A stretch of DNA of 64,000 nucleotides from assembly GCA_963828715.1 (NCBI GenBank), contig CAWHFX010000005.1, forward strand, positions 124,001-188,000, read 5' to 3'. Origin of the DNA: JAQGMV01 sp963828715 (GTDB lineage: Bacteria; Pseudomonadota; Gammaproteobacteria; Burkholderiales; SG8-41). The notes under the pieces were generated by a model, which worked only from the letters and a program-made list of their open reading frames with translations, was not told the DNA's origin and made no database searches. Below, in pieces: positions 1-8,100 of the stretch (within the stretch, counting starts at the first letter, position 1; each line of letters opens with the position of its first letter). The position numbers and the translations under genes are program-made.

Positions 1-68
1 ATACCATCTACATCCTGGCGGTTGCTCACGAGAAACGCCCGCCGCGTTACTGGCACGAGCGAGGGTGA
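1..68 (+). CDS. RelE/ParE-family toxin, C-terminal end (5' truncated by window edge)
   Basis: The first 68 bases read in one frame as a short peptide ending in a TGA at 66-68. Its pattern (hydrophobic strand IYILAVAHEKR, then PPRYWHER) resembles the last beta strand and tail of RelE/ParE-type toxins, whose ends often read like VAHxRRxPxYWxxR. These toxins inhibit translation or gyrase and are normally preceded by their antitoxin, which would lie left of the window. Only about 21 residues are visible, so the call rests on this short motif alone. Confidence 0.45.
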   Translation, partial: TIYILAVAHEKRPPRYWHERG

Positions 69-185
69 GTCATAGATTTCGCTCTCTTTGCCACTTCGTC
101 ATCATCGCGCAGTAGACCTGTTCGAGGTAGTGCTACGGCTTGCCAAAACGCCTCGTGGCGGCGTACGCACCAAAGGAGACGCTGA

Positions 186-1148
186 ATGCCCAAAATCAAC
201 CTCCTCGTCCGAAACGCCACCGCCCTCAACGAAGACGGATCGATCAACGAGGAAGCGTATCGACAGTTCCTGCAGCGCTTCGTCGACGCCGGCATCGGCG
301 TTTATCTCGGCAGCGCTGGCTCGGCCGAAGGCGGTGCGATGACGGCGGACGAGCTGCGCCGCATCTACAGGATCGGTGTGGAGGTGTGCAAGGGCAAGGT
401 CCAGGCGAACGGCAATCCGCCCGAGAAGCCGACCGTGCGCGAGACGCTCGAGCACATCCGGCTCGCGATCGAAGGCGGCGTGGAGATCGTGAACGTGTAC
501 GGCCCGCCTGGCTGGCACGCCTTTCGGCCCACGGACGAGGAATACGCGGGCTTCTTCGACGAGCTTCTGCAGGAAGTGAAGCATCCGGTCGCGATTGCGC
601 CCAATCCCACGATCGGTTACTCGCCGAAGCCGGCGCTCATCGCCGGGATCTGTCATCGCCACCACCAGATCGTGGCCGTGAACCTCGTCAATCAGAACGA
701 CGATTACTTCATCGATCTGAAGGACCGGCTGAAGCGCGATCTCGAGCTCAACGTGCCGATCGACGGATCGATGGGCATGCTGCTGCTCGGCGCGAGCGGC
801 TTGATCGGCGGAGAGCTCAACATGCTGCCGAAGACGTATCGGCGCTATATCGATTTCATCGAGAGCGGCCGGCTCGTGGAAGCGGCGGAGGTCTACGCCG
901 ATCTCAAGCGCTTCAACATGTATGTCACGAAGTGGCGCGGTGCCCATCCGCGCTGGATCAAGATCATGATGAAGGCGTTCGGAATGCCCGGCTGGGGCAT
1001 ACGCCGGCCGTATCGGATGCCGCCGGACAGCGAGGTCCAGCAGTTTGCGCAGGGCCTGCTGCGGTTGCGCATTCCCGAGGTCGACGAGCTTGCGCGTGCG
1101 GCGCATATGGAAATTCCTGCGGCAGAGGCGGGCGAGCTCGCGAGGTGA
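186..1148 (+). CDS. DHDPS/NAL-family protein lacking the Schiff-base lysine
   Basis: This 320-residue protein has the length and TIM-barrel pattern of the dihydrodipicolinate synthase/N-acetylneuraminate lyase family (early GSAGSAEGG loop, ANGNPPEKPT, IAPNPTIGY). A strong AAAGGAG lies seven bases before the ATG. True family aldolases carry a Schiff-base lysine on the sixth strand; here the strand reads IVAVNLVNQND, with Asn at about residue 166. The YN pair that supplies the catalytic tyrosine is replaced by PNP. It may therefore be a lyase with different chemistry or a non-catalytic relative. The stop codon overlaps the GTG start of the next Bug gene (GTGA), implying translational coupling. 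The substrate is unknown; a small keto or carboxylic acid is likely from context. Confidence 0.8.
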   Translation: MPKINLLVRNATALNEDGSINEEAYRQFLQRFVDAGIGVYLGSAGSAEGGAMTADELRRIYRIGVEVCKGKVQANGNPPEKPTVRETLEHIRLAIEGGVEIVNVYGPPGWHAFRPTDEEYAGFFDELLQEVKHPVAIAPNPTIGYSPKPALIAGICHRHHQIVAVNLVNQNDDYFIDLKDRLKRDLELNVPIDGSMGMLLLGASGLIGGELNMLPKTYRRYIDFIESGRLVEAAEVYADLKRFNMYVTKWRGAHPRWIKIMMKAFGMPGWGIRRPYRMPPDSEVQQFAQGLLRLRIPEVDELARAAHMEIPAAEAGELAR

Positions 1149-2120
1149 GGGACGCGATCGTGTTGCGTTCGGTCCTTTCGATCGTTTTGCTCGTGGCGGT
1201 TGGATGCCATGCGGTCGCGGCGGAAACCTTTCCGGCGAAGCCCGTCAGGTTTCTCGTCGGCTACGCGCCCGGCGGCGGCGCGGACGTGCTCACGCGCGTG
1301 ATCGCACGCAGGCTCTCGGAAGCATGGGGCCAGCCGGTGGTGGTGGAGAATCGCGCGGGCGCCGGAGGAACGATCGCGGCCGGCACGGTCGCCAATGCGG
1401 CGCCGGACGGGTACACCATCCTCATGATCACCAGCAATCACACGGTGCCGTCCAACGAAGTGAAGATCGCCTACGATCCGGTGAGAAGCTTCACGCCGAT
1501 CGTGGAGATCGCTTACATCCCGAGTGCGCTCATCGTGAACGCGGCGCTGGGCGTGAGCTCTGTCAAAGAGCTGATCGACGTTGCAAAGGCGAAGCCCGGC
1601 GCGCTCAACTTCGGAAGTACCGGGCCCGCTTCCCAGCAGTTCATGGACATGCAGCTTCTGATGCAGTCCGCAGGTATTCGAATGGTGAACGTCACTTACA
1701 AAGGTGCCGGGCAGATCGTGGTCGCGCTTCTGGCGAATGAAGTCCAGCTCGGCCTGCAGCCGATCACCGCTTTTCTGGAGGCGATCAGAAGCGGCAGGTT
1801 GCGGGCGCTCGCGGTAACGGGGACAGACACGTTCGCGCCTGCTCCCGGAGGTGCCGACGTACTCGGAGGTCGCGGCTTTGCGCGGCTTCGAGGGCAGCGC
1901 GAACTGGTACGGGATCGTCGGCCCGGCGGGACTTGCACCTTCCATCACCTCCCGTCTGCATCGCGACGTGCTCGCGGCGATCGATACGCCCGACGTGCAG
2001 CGCGTGCTTGCGGAGCAGGGGTTCGTCCTCGCTGCTGGCTCGCCAGAGGCGTTCGCCAAGCGGATCGCGAGCGATCTGGCGAAGTGGTCGAAGGTGTCCG
2101 GGACGATCGAGTCGAAGTAG
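1145..2120 (+). pseudogene. Bug/TctC-family tripartite tricarboxylate-type solute-binding protein, frameshifted
   Basis: The start is a GTG overlapping the preceding stop. The N-terminus is a signal peptide (VLRSVLSIVLLVAVGCHAVAA) followed by hallmark Bug motifs: FPAKPVRFLVGYAPGG, VENRAGAGG, APDGYTIL, VTYKGAG and a C-terminal KWSKVSG. The frame breaks near 1831: the first frame ends around AVTGTDT, and the expected SRLLPEVPTYSEV continues in another frame to the stop at 2120. One extra base explains it. Bug proteins are periplasmic binders of dicarboxylates and similar acids, usually feeding TctAB carriers, which are absent here. The coupled DHDPS-like gene suggests its substrate is the ligand. 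A true null allele or a sequencing insertion are both possible; the latter is favoured. Confidence 0.85.
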
Positions 2121-2205
2121 GCGCGAAGCATTCGTTTCGCGTCGACGGACTGCTCGCACTCCAGGATGACGGCTCGTGAGGGCTGACCTGTGAGAAACCT
2201 ATCTC

Positions 2206-2225
2206 TGTGTTACATTGTCTTACAG
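2206..2225 (+). promoter_or_regulatory. Tandem 10-bp direct repeat, candidate toxin-antitoxin operator
   Basis: Two adjacent decamers, TGTGTTACAT and TGTCTTACAG, share TGTnTTACA and lie 20 bases upstream of the antitoxin ATG at 2246. One helical turn between repeats is what a ribbon-helix-helix dimer array would need. The AT-richness stands out against the GC-rich surroundings, so the site may also overlap the promoter. No binding evidence is available. Confidence 0.45.
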
Positions 2226-2245
2226 AACCCAACGGGGTCGAGTTC

Positions 2246-2461
2246 ATGGGCACCTTGACGATACGACTGGATGAAAAACTCGAGCGCGAGCTCGCCCGGC
2301 TGGCGAAACAAACCGGACGGACGAAGAGCGAGGTGGCAAGAGAAGCGTTGCGCCGTCAGCTCTCAATTCAGCGATTCAGGAAACTGCGGCAGACTGCAAT
2401 GCCCTACGCAGCCGCTGCGGGATACCTCACGGACGAGGATGTGTTCCGCGACGTGTCGTGA
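2246..2461 (+). CDS. Ribbon-helix-helix (CopG/Arc-type) antitoxin
   Basis: This is a 71-residue protein beginning GTLTIRLDEKLERELARL and followed by TGRTKSEVAREALRRQL, the strand-helix-helix layout of CopG/Arc repressors: the short beta strand contacts DNA and the two helices dimerise. The tail (MPYAAAAGYLTDEDVFRDVS) would be the toxin-binding region. The ATG at 2246 is preferred because the RHH strand starts there, although an upstream GTG at 2207 is in frame inside the candidate operator. The stop overlaps the GTG of the PIN toxin gene by four bases (GTGA), a standard arrangement for a co-translated antitoxin and toxin. Confidence 0.85.
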   Translation: MGTLTIRLDEKLERELARLAKQTGRTKSEVAREALRRQLSIQRFRKLRQTAMPYAAAAGYLTDEDVFRDVS

Positions 2462-2859
2462 GGATCTTCCTCGATACGAACGTCCTGGCAAGCAGCATCG
2501 CAACGCGAGGACTTTGTAGTGAGGTGCTGGAAAGCGTTCTCCACGATCACGAACTGTTGACGTGCGATCCGCTGCTGGCGGAGCTCGAGCGAGTCCTGGC
2601 TACCAAGCTGCGCCTGCCCAAAGCGTTGACCACGGACTTCTTGGCCTTATTGCGGGCAGAAGGACACTTCGTTCAGGCGCAAACAGCGCCTTCCGTTCGC
2701 ATCAAAGATCCAGACGACATCCCGATTGTTGCCTCCGCCATTGCCGGCGGAGCCGATGTCTTCGTGACAGGAGACAAGGCCTTGCTCGCTCTCGGGGAGA
2801 TCGATGGTCTTCCGATCGTGTCGCCCCGGGAGCTGTGGATACGTCTTGCGGGCTTATAA
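2458..2859 (+). CDS. PIN-domain toxin (putative ribonuclease, VapC-like)
   Basis: This is a 133-residue PIN-domain protein. It opens with RIFLDTNVL, where the first acidic residue of the metal site sits, has E residues in PLLAELERVL, and carries DPDDIPIVASAIAGGADVFVTGD, which supplies the later acidic residues. PIN toxins cleave specific RNAs until neutralised by the antitoxin. The GTG start overlaps the antitoxin stop, so the pair is an operon. The COG1569-like PIN subgroup fits best. The next gene is convergent, ending 10 bases away. Confidence 0.88.
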   Translation: MRIFLDTNVLASSIATRGLCSEVLESVLHDHELLTCDPLLAELERVLATKLRLPKALTTDFLALLRAEGHFVQAQTAPSVRIKDPDDIPIVASAIAGGADVFVTGDKALLALGEIDGLPIVSPRELWIRLAGL

Positions 2860-2869
2860 GTCGCCTGCC

Positions 2870-4282
2870 TCACCCTCTCGCCGGCCACTCCGGCTTGTGA
2901 TATCCGAGCGGCACCACCGGACGCGCCCAGTAGGACGGTGTCTCCGAGAGGCGCGCGACGGGACCGAGGTGCTTGATCACGCCGAACGGTGAGTTCGACG
3001 TCGTGACAGACCAGCGCTCGATCTCTTCGGGCGTGAAATCCTCCGGAATGTTCTTGAGCTGCGCCTCGGGCACTTCGCCGCGAGACAGGAGCCAGCGGCC
3101 CACCTGCGCGAGCGAGATGCGCACGAGCCAGCTTCCGCCTTCTTCCACGCGGCGACGTAAGCCCACCATCGCGCCGAACGCCATGAGATAACCGGTGAGG
3201 AAATCGACCGCCGCCGCCGGATAGAACTGCGGCCCCGGTTCGGCGCCCGGAAAGAGCTCACCCTGACGCTTGGTGATGCCGCTCACCGTTTGCACGATCG
3301 TGTCGAAGCCGCGCCGTGAAGCCCACGGTCCCTGATGTCCGAACGCGCATAGCGACACGCAGACGATGCCCGGCCTCATTTCCGCGAGTGCTTCCGGCGA
3401 GAAGCCGCGGCCGCTGATGGTGCCCGGGCGGTAACCCTGCGTGAACACGTCTGCTTCGCGCACGAGGCCGCACAGCGTCTCGTGCTGCGCCTTGTCGCGC
3501 AGGTCGAGGTGAGCGGAGAGCTTGCCGTGTCCCGTGTCGTATTCCTGGCGGTCGAGGAAGGGAATGTGCGGCGCGCTGATCTTCATCACGTCGGCGCCGA
3601 ACTCTGCAAGCGTGCGGCCGGAGCTCGGCCCGGCGACGACGCGTGTCACGTCCACGACGCGAATGCCCGCGAGCGGCCGGTTACCGGCAGGAAGCGGCTG
3701 CGGCGGGGCCTCGCCCACCTTGATGATCTCCATGAGCGGCAGCGACGCGACGGCTTTGCCCTGCGGATGCTCCGCCCATTCTTCGAAGCTTCGCACCATG
3801 CCGCCCACCCCGCCGGCAGCGACGAGCGCCTCCTCGAGCTCGAGCGCGTCCCATTTGGTTACCGCTTCGCGGACCGCGTTGCGGTCTGCTGGCACGCCGA
3901 GCAGTTTCAGCGCGATCGCCTGATGGTGCGGGAAGTTGCAGTGGAGATAGCTCCAGCGGCCGTTCTTCGCCGGGTATACGCCGACGACCGGGCTGCGTTC
4001 GCTCGGCCCGGGCTTGCCGTTCAGCATCAGATAACGCGCACTGCGCAGCGATGCCGTTGCCTGCCGCGCATCGACCGAAATGCCTTGCGTGCGACCGGTG
4101 CGCAGCTTCCAGAGATCGGCAGCCGCAAGACCGCCCGCCGCCAGTGTCGCAGCAGCCGTTTCGCCGAGACGAAACGACGTGCGGATGATCGGATCGGTGC
4201 CGCCGCTGAACTCGACGTTACGAACCTGATCTTCCTTCCAGCCGGCGAACGGCATGAGTGTGCGAAATGAAGCATTGGCCAT
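2870..4282 (-). CDS. CaiB/BaiF-family (class III) CoA-transferase
   Basis: The 470-residue protein has class III CoA-transferase signatures: RPLAGIRVVDVTRVVAGPSSGRTLAEFGADVMKI, YDTGHGKLSAHLDLRD, VFTQGYRPGTISGRGF and SLCAFGHQGPWASRRGFDTIVQ, the GFD segment being the expected position of the catalytic aspartate. These enzymes move CoA between carboxylic acids through an aspartyl-CoA anhydride. The canonical domain starts only around residue 200, preceded by an extra N-terminal half that itself resembles a degenerate CaiB domain, so this may be a tandem-type member. AGGAGGAG just upstream fixes the ATG at 4282. It is the last gene of the minus-strand cluster, 200 bases after two Bug genes, and would activate an imported acid. 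Confidence 0.85.
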   Translation of the reverse strand: MANASFRTLMPFAGWKEDQVRNVEFSGGTDPIIRTSFRLGETAAATLAAGGLAAADLWKLRTGRTQGISVDARQATASLRSARYLMLNGKPGPSERSPVVGVYPAKNGRWSYLHCNFPHHQAIALKLLGVPADRNAVREAVTKWDALELEEALVAAGGVGGMVRSFEEWAEHPQGKAVASLPLMEIIKVGEAPPQPLPAGNRPLAGIRVVDVTRVVAGPSSGRTLAEFGADVMKISAPHIPFLDRQEYDTGHGKLSAHLDLRDKAQHETLCGLVREADVFTQGYRPGTISGRGFSPEALAEMRPGIVCVSLCAFGHQGPWASRRGFDTIVQTVSGITKRQGELFPGAEPGPQFYPAAAVDFLTGYLMAFGAMVGLRRRVEEGGSWLVRISLAQVGRWLLSRGEVPEAQLKNIPEDFTPEEIERWSVTTSNSPFGVIKHLGPVARLSETPSYWARPVVPLGYHKPEWPARG

Positions 4283-4482
4283 GATGACTCCTCCTGTTGA
4301 GTTGCCGGCATACGTGAGACGCCGCGACCGTCGGATGATCTCATTGTTCTGCGTGCCGATCATCTCGCGCGGCGTACGTGCGCGCTACGCGCAAACCATT
4401 CCAGATGATGGCCGCGCAGCCAGGCAGTCAGGGCTTCGAAATCGTCCTGACGTGTGCGCGATCCTCGTGCGCTTCGACCCGG

Positions 4483-5457
4483 TCAGTCGTGGCGCACACC
4501 GCTCAGCCGCACGACCCGAGACCATTTCTCGATCTCCGATGCAATGTAGCCAGCGAACTCGGCCGGTGTCATCGTGGCAGGCTCGAGGCCGACCGCCGTG
4601 AATCGCTCCCGCGTGTCCGCGGCGCGCACTGCCGCCGTGATGACGTCGTGCAACTTCGTCACGATGGTCTTCGGAGTTCTGCCCGGTGCGAGAACGCCGT
4701 ACCACGAGTTGAGCTCGTAGCCCGGCACGCCCGCTTCGGCGATCGTCGGCACGTCCGGTAGCACCGCGGTGCGTTGTGCAGCGCTCACGGCCAGCACGCG
4801 CAGCCTGCCGCTCTTTATGTGCGGCATGGCCGGCGGGATACTGTTGAACGTGAGCTGGATCTCGCCGGCGACCACCGCGGAGAGGCTCTGTGCCGCTCCC
4901 TTGTAGGTGATGCTCGTCATGCGCACGCCAGTCAGTGACTGGAAGAGCACTGCACCGAGATTGCTCGCGCTGCCGCCGCCGCTCGATGCGTAATTCAGCT
5001 CTCCCGGCCGGGCGCGGGCGAGGGCGATCAGCTCCTTGACCGAAGTGACAGGCAGGTCAGGCTGAACCACGAGCACGAGCAGGCTGCTGCCAACCATTGC
5101 CACCGCCGCAAAATCGCGTAACGCATCGTATGGAAGGTTCTCGTGCAAGCTGGGTGTCACTGCGAACGCGAACGTGCCCATGAGCAGCGTGTAGCCGTCG
5201 GGTGCCGCGCGCGCGGCCAGTTCGGTGCCGACGATGCTTGCTGCGCCCGCCCGGTTGTCGACGACCAGCGGCTGTCCCAGCGTCTTCGCGACGTGCTCTC
5301 CGATCGTGCGTGTGATCACTTCGTTCGGACCACCCGGAGGATATGGAACGATCACGCGTATCGGGCGCACCGGATACGGCTGTTCCGCGGCCGAACCTGC
5401 GCTCGTGATGACGGTCGCGCAGCAGATGACTAACGCTCCGAGGCGGCGCGACGACAT
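4483..5457 (-). CDS. Bug/TctC-family solute-binding protein
   Basis: This 324-residue periplasmic binding protein has a signal peptide (SSRRLGALVICCATVITSAGSAA), then YPVRPIRVIVPYPPGG, VVDNRAGAASIVGTE, APDGYTLLMG, PGELNYASSGGGS, ITYKGAAQ and LPDVPTIAEAGVPGYE, the standard Bug landmarks; the C-terminus is KWSRVVRLSGV. The ATG lies one base beyond the stop of the upstream Bug gene, so the two are co-translated. Two adjacent, non-identical Bug proteins suggest related but distinct ligands or an inherited duplication. An in-frame upstream start would add 27 basic residues before the signal and is unlikely. Confidence 0.93.
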   Translation of the reverse strand: MSSRRLGALVICCATVITSAGSAAEQPYPVRPIRVIVPYPPGGPNEVITRTIGEHVAKTLGQPLVVDNRAGAASIVGTELAARAAPDGYTLLMGTFAFAVTPSLHENLPYDALRDFAAVAMVGSSLLVLVVQPDLPVTSVKELIALARARPGELNYASSGGGSASNLGAVLFQSLTGVRMTSITYKGAAQSLSAVVAGEIQLTFNSIPPAMPHIKSGRLRVLAVSAAQRTAVLPDVPTIAEAGVPGYELNSWYGVLAPGRTPKTIVTKLHDVITAAVRAADTRERFTAVGLEPATMTPAEFAGYIASEIEKWSRVVRLSGVRHD

Positions 5458-5458
5458 G

Positions 5459-6433
5459 CTATTCCGTGCGGATGCCGCTCGCTTTGATGACTTTCGCCCA
5501 GCGTGCCGTCTCTCTTCTGATATGCGCGGCGAACTCACTCTGCGTGCTGGCGATCACATCGAGTCCTTCGTGGCCGAAGCGCTCGACCAAGGCGGCATCG
5601 GTCGTCGCCTTCACGGCCCATCCATTGAGCGCGCTGAGAACTTTCGGCGGGGTTGCGCTCGGCGCGAGCAGACCCACCCAGCTTTCGAAGTCGTAATCGG
5701 GCACACCTGACTCCCTGACCGTCGGCAGCTCCGGCACGACTGGCGAGCGTTTCGCACTGGTGATGGCGAGCGCGCGCACGCGACCGCTTTTCACGTGCGG
5801 CATGACCGCGATCACGGAGGAAATCGAAAGGTCCGCTTCGCCCGCCACGACGGCAGCCAGTGCCGATCCGCCGCTCCTGTACGGTACGTGAACGAGGTTC
5901 ACCCCAGTGAGGTTCTTGAGCAGCTCGACTGCGATGTGGAAATTGGTGCCGTTGCCGCCCGACGAATACTTGAGCGACTCCGGTCTGGCGCGGGCGAGCG
6001 CGAGAAGCTCCTGCACGGAGCGCGCGGGCACCGAGGCATTCACCAGAAGAATGTACGACGCGGACACGAGAAGCGAGATGGGTGCGAAATCCTTCTCCAC
6101 GTTGTAGGGCAGCTTCTTGTAGAGGTTCGGATTCACCGCGAGCGGCTGCCCGCCGACAAGCAGTGTGTAGCCGTTCGGTGCCGCACGCGCCGCCATCTCG
6201 GTGCCGATGATCGTCGCTGCCCCCGTGCGGTTGTCGATCACGACAGTCTGGCCCATGACCTCCTCGAGCTTCGGCGCGAGCAGACGCATGACGATGTCGA
6301 GAATGCCGCCGGGCCCGGCGGGTACGATGACGCGCACCGGGCGGGCGGGGTAGTCCGTGTTCTGTGCACCCGCGTCGGGGGCGGTCCATGTGGCAGCGCA
6401 GGCAAGCAGCGAGATGAGCGGCCGCATATTCAT
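5459..6433 (-). CDS. Bug/TctC-family solute-binding protein
   Basis: This is 324 residues with signal peptide MNMRPLISLLACAATWTAPDAGA, then YPARPVRVIVPAGPGGILD, IDNRTGAATIIGTE, APNGYTLLVGG, VPYRSGGSALA and PTVRESGVPDYDFESW. GGAGGAG ends six bases before the ATG at 6433. The gene starts 28 bases after the UGSC selenoprotein gene and is followed immediately by another Bug gene. Its position suggests the ligand is connected to the UGSC protein substrate, but the sequence does not identify it. Confidence 0.93.
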   Translation of the reverse strand: MNMRPLISLLACAATWTAPDAGAQNTDYPARPVRVIVPAGPGGILDIVMRLLAPKLEEVMGQTVVIDNRTGAATIIGTEMAARAAPNGYTLLVGGQPLAVNPNLYKKLPYNVEKDFAPISLLVSASYILLVNASVPARSVQELLALARARPESLKYSSGGNGTNFHIAVELLKNLTGVNLVHVPYRSGGSALAAVVAGEADLSISSVIAVMPHVKSGRVRALAITSAKRSPVVPELPTVRESGVPDYDFESWVGLLAPSATPPKVLSALNGWAVKATTDAALVERFGHEGLDVIASTQSEFAAHIRRETARWAKVIKASGIRTE

Positions 6434-6461
6434 TTTCGCTCCTCCGCGAGTTGAATCCCCT

Positions 6462-8082
6462 TTACGAGGACGCCGTGACGACCGCGCGTGTGACCGAGCG
6501 CGCATTGCCGAAACCGGGCACGTAAACGGAATGCGTACCCGGACCGCCGGCCACGACGAGCCCGATCAGTCCGGGCTCGGCTGCGATGGGCAGCAGCGTG
6601 TCCTCCGTGATCGCACCCAGTTCGGCCGCACGCGAGAAGCGCGGACGCTCGAGATCCTTCTTCGTGAGGCGCCCGGCGCGCAACTTCGAGCTTTCCCACA
6701 GCGCGTGCTTCACGTCTGGTTTAGTAAACCCGGCACGGTGCAGAATGTGCGCGTGCTCCGGCGCCACGATGATCCACGGTTCGCCGCCGTACCAGTAGTC
6801 GTTGCTCATGGGATTGGCGATCGTATCGGCGAGCACTTTCAGCAGATCGCGCGCGTCGTGCGTGTGGCTGTTGAGGTTGAGCGTACCGGCCGTGGCGACG
6901 ACTGTCACCGTGCTTTGCTCAGGGTTGTAGCCGCGCTCGACGTGGAGCGGGTCCCAGGGGCTCGCCGTTTCGTTCTCCGCGCAGCAGAACGCATACTTGC
7001 CCGGCTGGCCCTGCGAAGCGCGATCCATCTCACCCGGCGTGCCGCCGCCGATGTTCTGGAGCGCCAGTCGCACGGCGCGACCGATGGAGGCGTTCGACCA
7101 GTTGCCGGGGCCGAGACAATTGACGCCCGCGTTCATGCCGATGCTCGCGGCAATCGGTCCGTTGACGATGATCCAGGGCGTGGCGGGATTGGTCGTCGTC
7201 TGAATGCCCTGAAGATTGAACGCGGGATCGCCCAGCGCTTCGACGGCGGCAACCAACACCGGAAAGGCCGCCGGATTCAAGCCCGCCATGACGGCGTTCA
7301 CTGCGAGTCGCTCCGCCGTCGCGGCACCGAAGGCGGGTGCGACGTGCGCCACGACGTGGCCAGGTTCGAACGCATGTGCGGCGAGCAGTCGCGCAACACG
7401 CTCCCGCGTCGGTACCGATGAGCGGGAGACCATCGCTCCAGCCGCGATCACGGCAGTAGGCGTCGAACTCTTCCGGCGAGTCGGGCGCCTCGATCAGTCC
7501 GGTCGCGTTGTCGTCGCGAGCGACTTCGCCACGGCCTCCACTTCCGGGCGCCGTACGCAGGCCGCGCACGATCTCGTCGACGCAACTCTCCGCGATCGCG
7601 CGCACTTCGTCACGCGTGCGTGTGCCGAACGGGTGCGGTATGACGGCGAGCGGAAGATCGGGGCAGCCGAGCGCTTTCGACTGCGCGCGTCCAAGCGTGG
7701 TGAATGCGGTCGAGCAGACGAGGAGCGACGGGAGCCCGAGGCTTCGGGCGTGGACACTGTCGTGGACACTCCACGACGTGCATGCGCCTCAGTCGCCGGA
7801 GCCGGCGATCACGACGTCGCACTGGTTGCGGAGGTCGTCGAACACGGCGTCGGACGCCCGTTCCGCTGCCGTCCGCTTGCGATGCTTGACCACTCCGGCG
7901 GCGCCGTAGCGCTCCACGAGCAGGTGCGCGACATCATCGATCAGAAGATTGAAATTCGGCTTCGAATTGTCGATGAAGCCCACCACCTTCCCGGCGACGG
8001 TCTCCAGCCGCAGATCGTCCAGACCGCGCGTGCGTCCTGCCGGCGCGCGGGGGCTCAGGATCATCGTGTCACGTGTTTCCAT
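6462..8082 (-). CDS. UGSC-family selenoprotein (in-frame TGA = Sec98) with C-terminal GWSDGLP domain
   Basis: Translation from the ATG at 8082 (GGAGGAG six bases upstream) gives 97 residues ending CDVVIAGSGD, then TGA at 7791-7789. The same frame continues GACTSWSVHDSVHARSLGLPSLLVCSTAF, so TGA sits as U in a UGAC motif. This matches the UGSC (seleno)protein family, in which the U position is Sec or Cys before GSCTSWSVHD. A perfect hairpin follows at the right distance (separate entry). The protein then runs to GWSDGLPLI near residue 221, where one extra base near 7411-7420 shifts the frame; VPTRERVARLLAA onward continues to the stop at 6462. The total is about 539 residues. The second domain (NAVMAG, FNLQGIQTTTNPATP, QNIGGGTPGEMD, ENETASPWDPLHVERGY) is conserved-looking but of unknown activity. 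A thiol/selenol redox or substrate-adduct role is inferred only. It lies between Bug genes in an operon. Confidence 0.82.
7759..7777 (-). promoter_or_regulatory. Bacterial SECIS-like hairpin downstream of the Sec TGA
   Basis: On the minus strand, eleven bases after TGA (7791-7789) comes a perfect 8-bp stem, GTCGTGGA / TCCACGAC, closed by a GTG loop. The loop begins 19 nt after the TGA and its first base is G. That agrees with the published bSECIS pattern: small apical loop, G in the first two loop bases, loop 16-37 nt from UGA. The stem overlaps the TSWSVHD codons. A second downstream copy of the 3' arm (TCCACG, 7754-7749) allows an alternative pairing. Confidence 0.72.
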
Positions 8083-8100
8083 TGCGGCTCCTCCATCAAG

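Noticed and set aside
102..1106. Long minus-strand open frame opposite the DHDPS-like gene
   Set aside because: Arg/His/Asp-rich composition typical of a GC-rich antisense shadow, with no domain signature; the plus-strand gene has a strong SD and family motifs.
1822..1860. Programmed ribosomal frameshift or Sec readthrough as an explanation for the first broken Bug gene
   Set aside because: No slippery heptamer or TGA is involved; a single extra T explains it and the same kind of insertion occurs across many unrelated genes.
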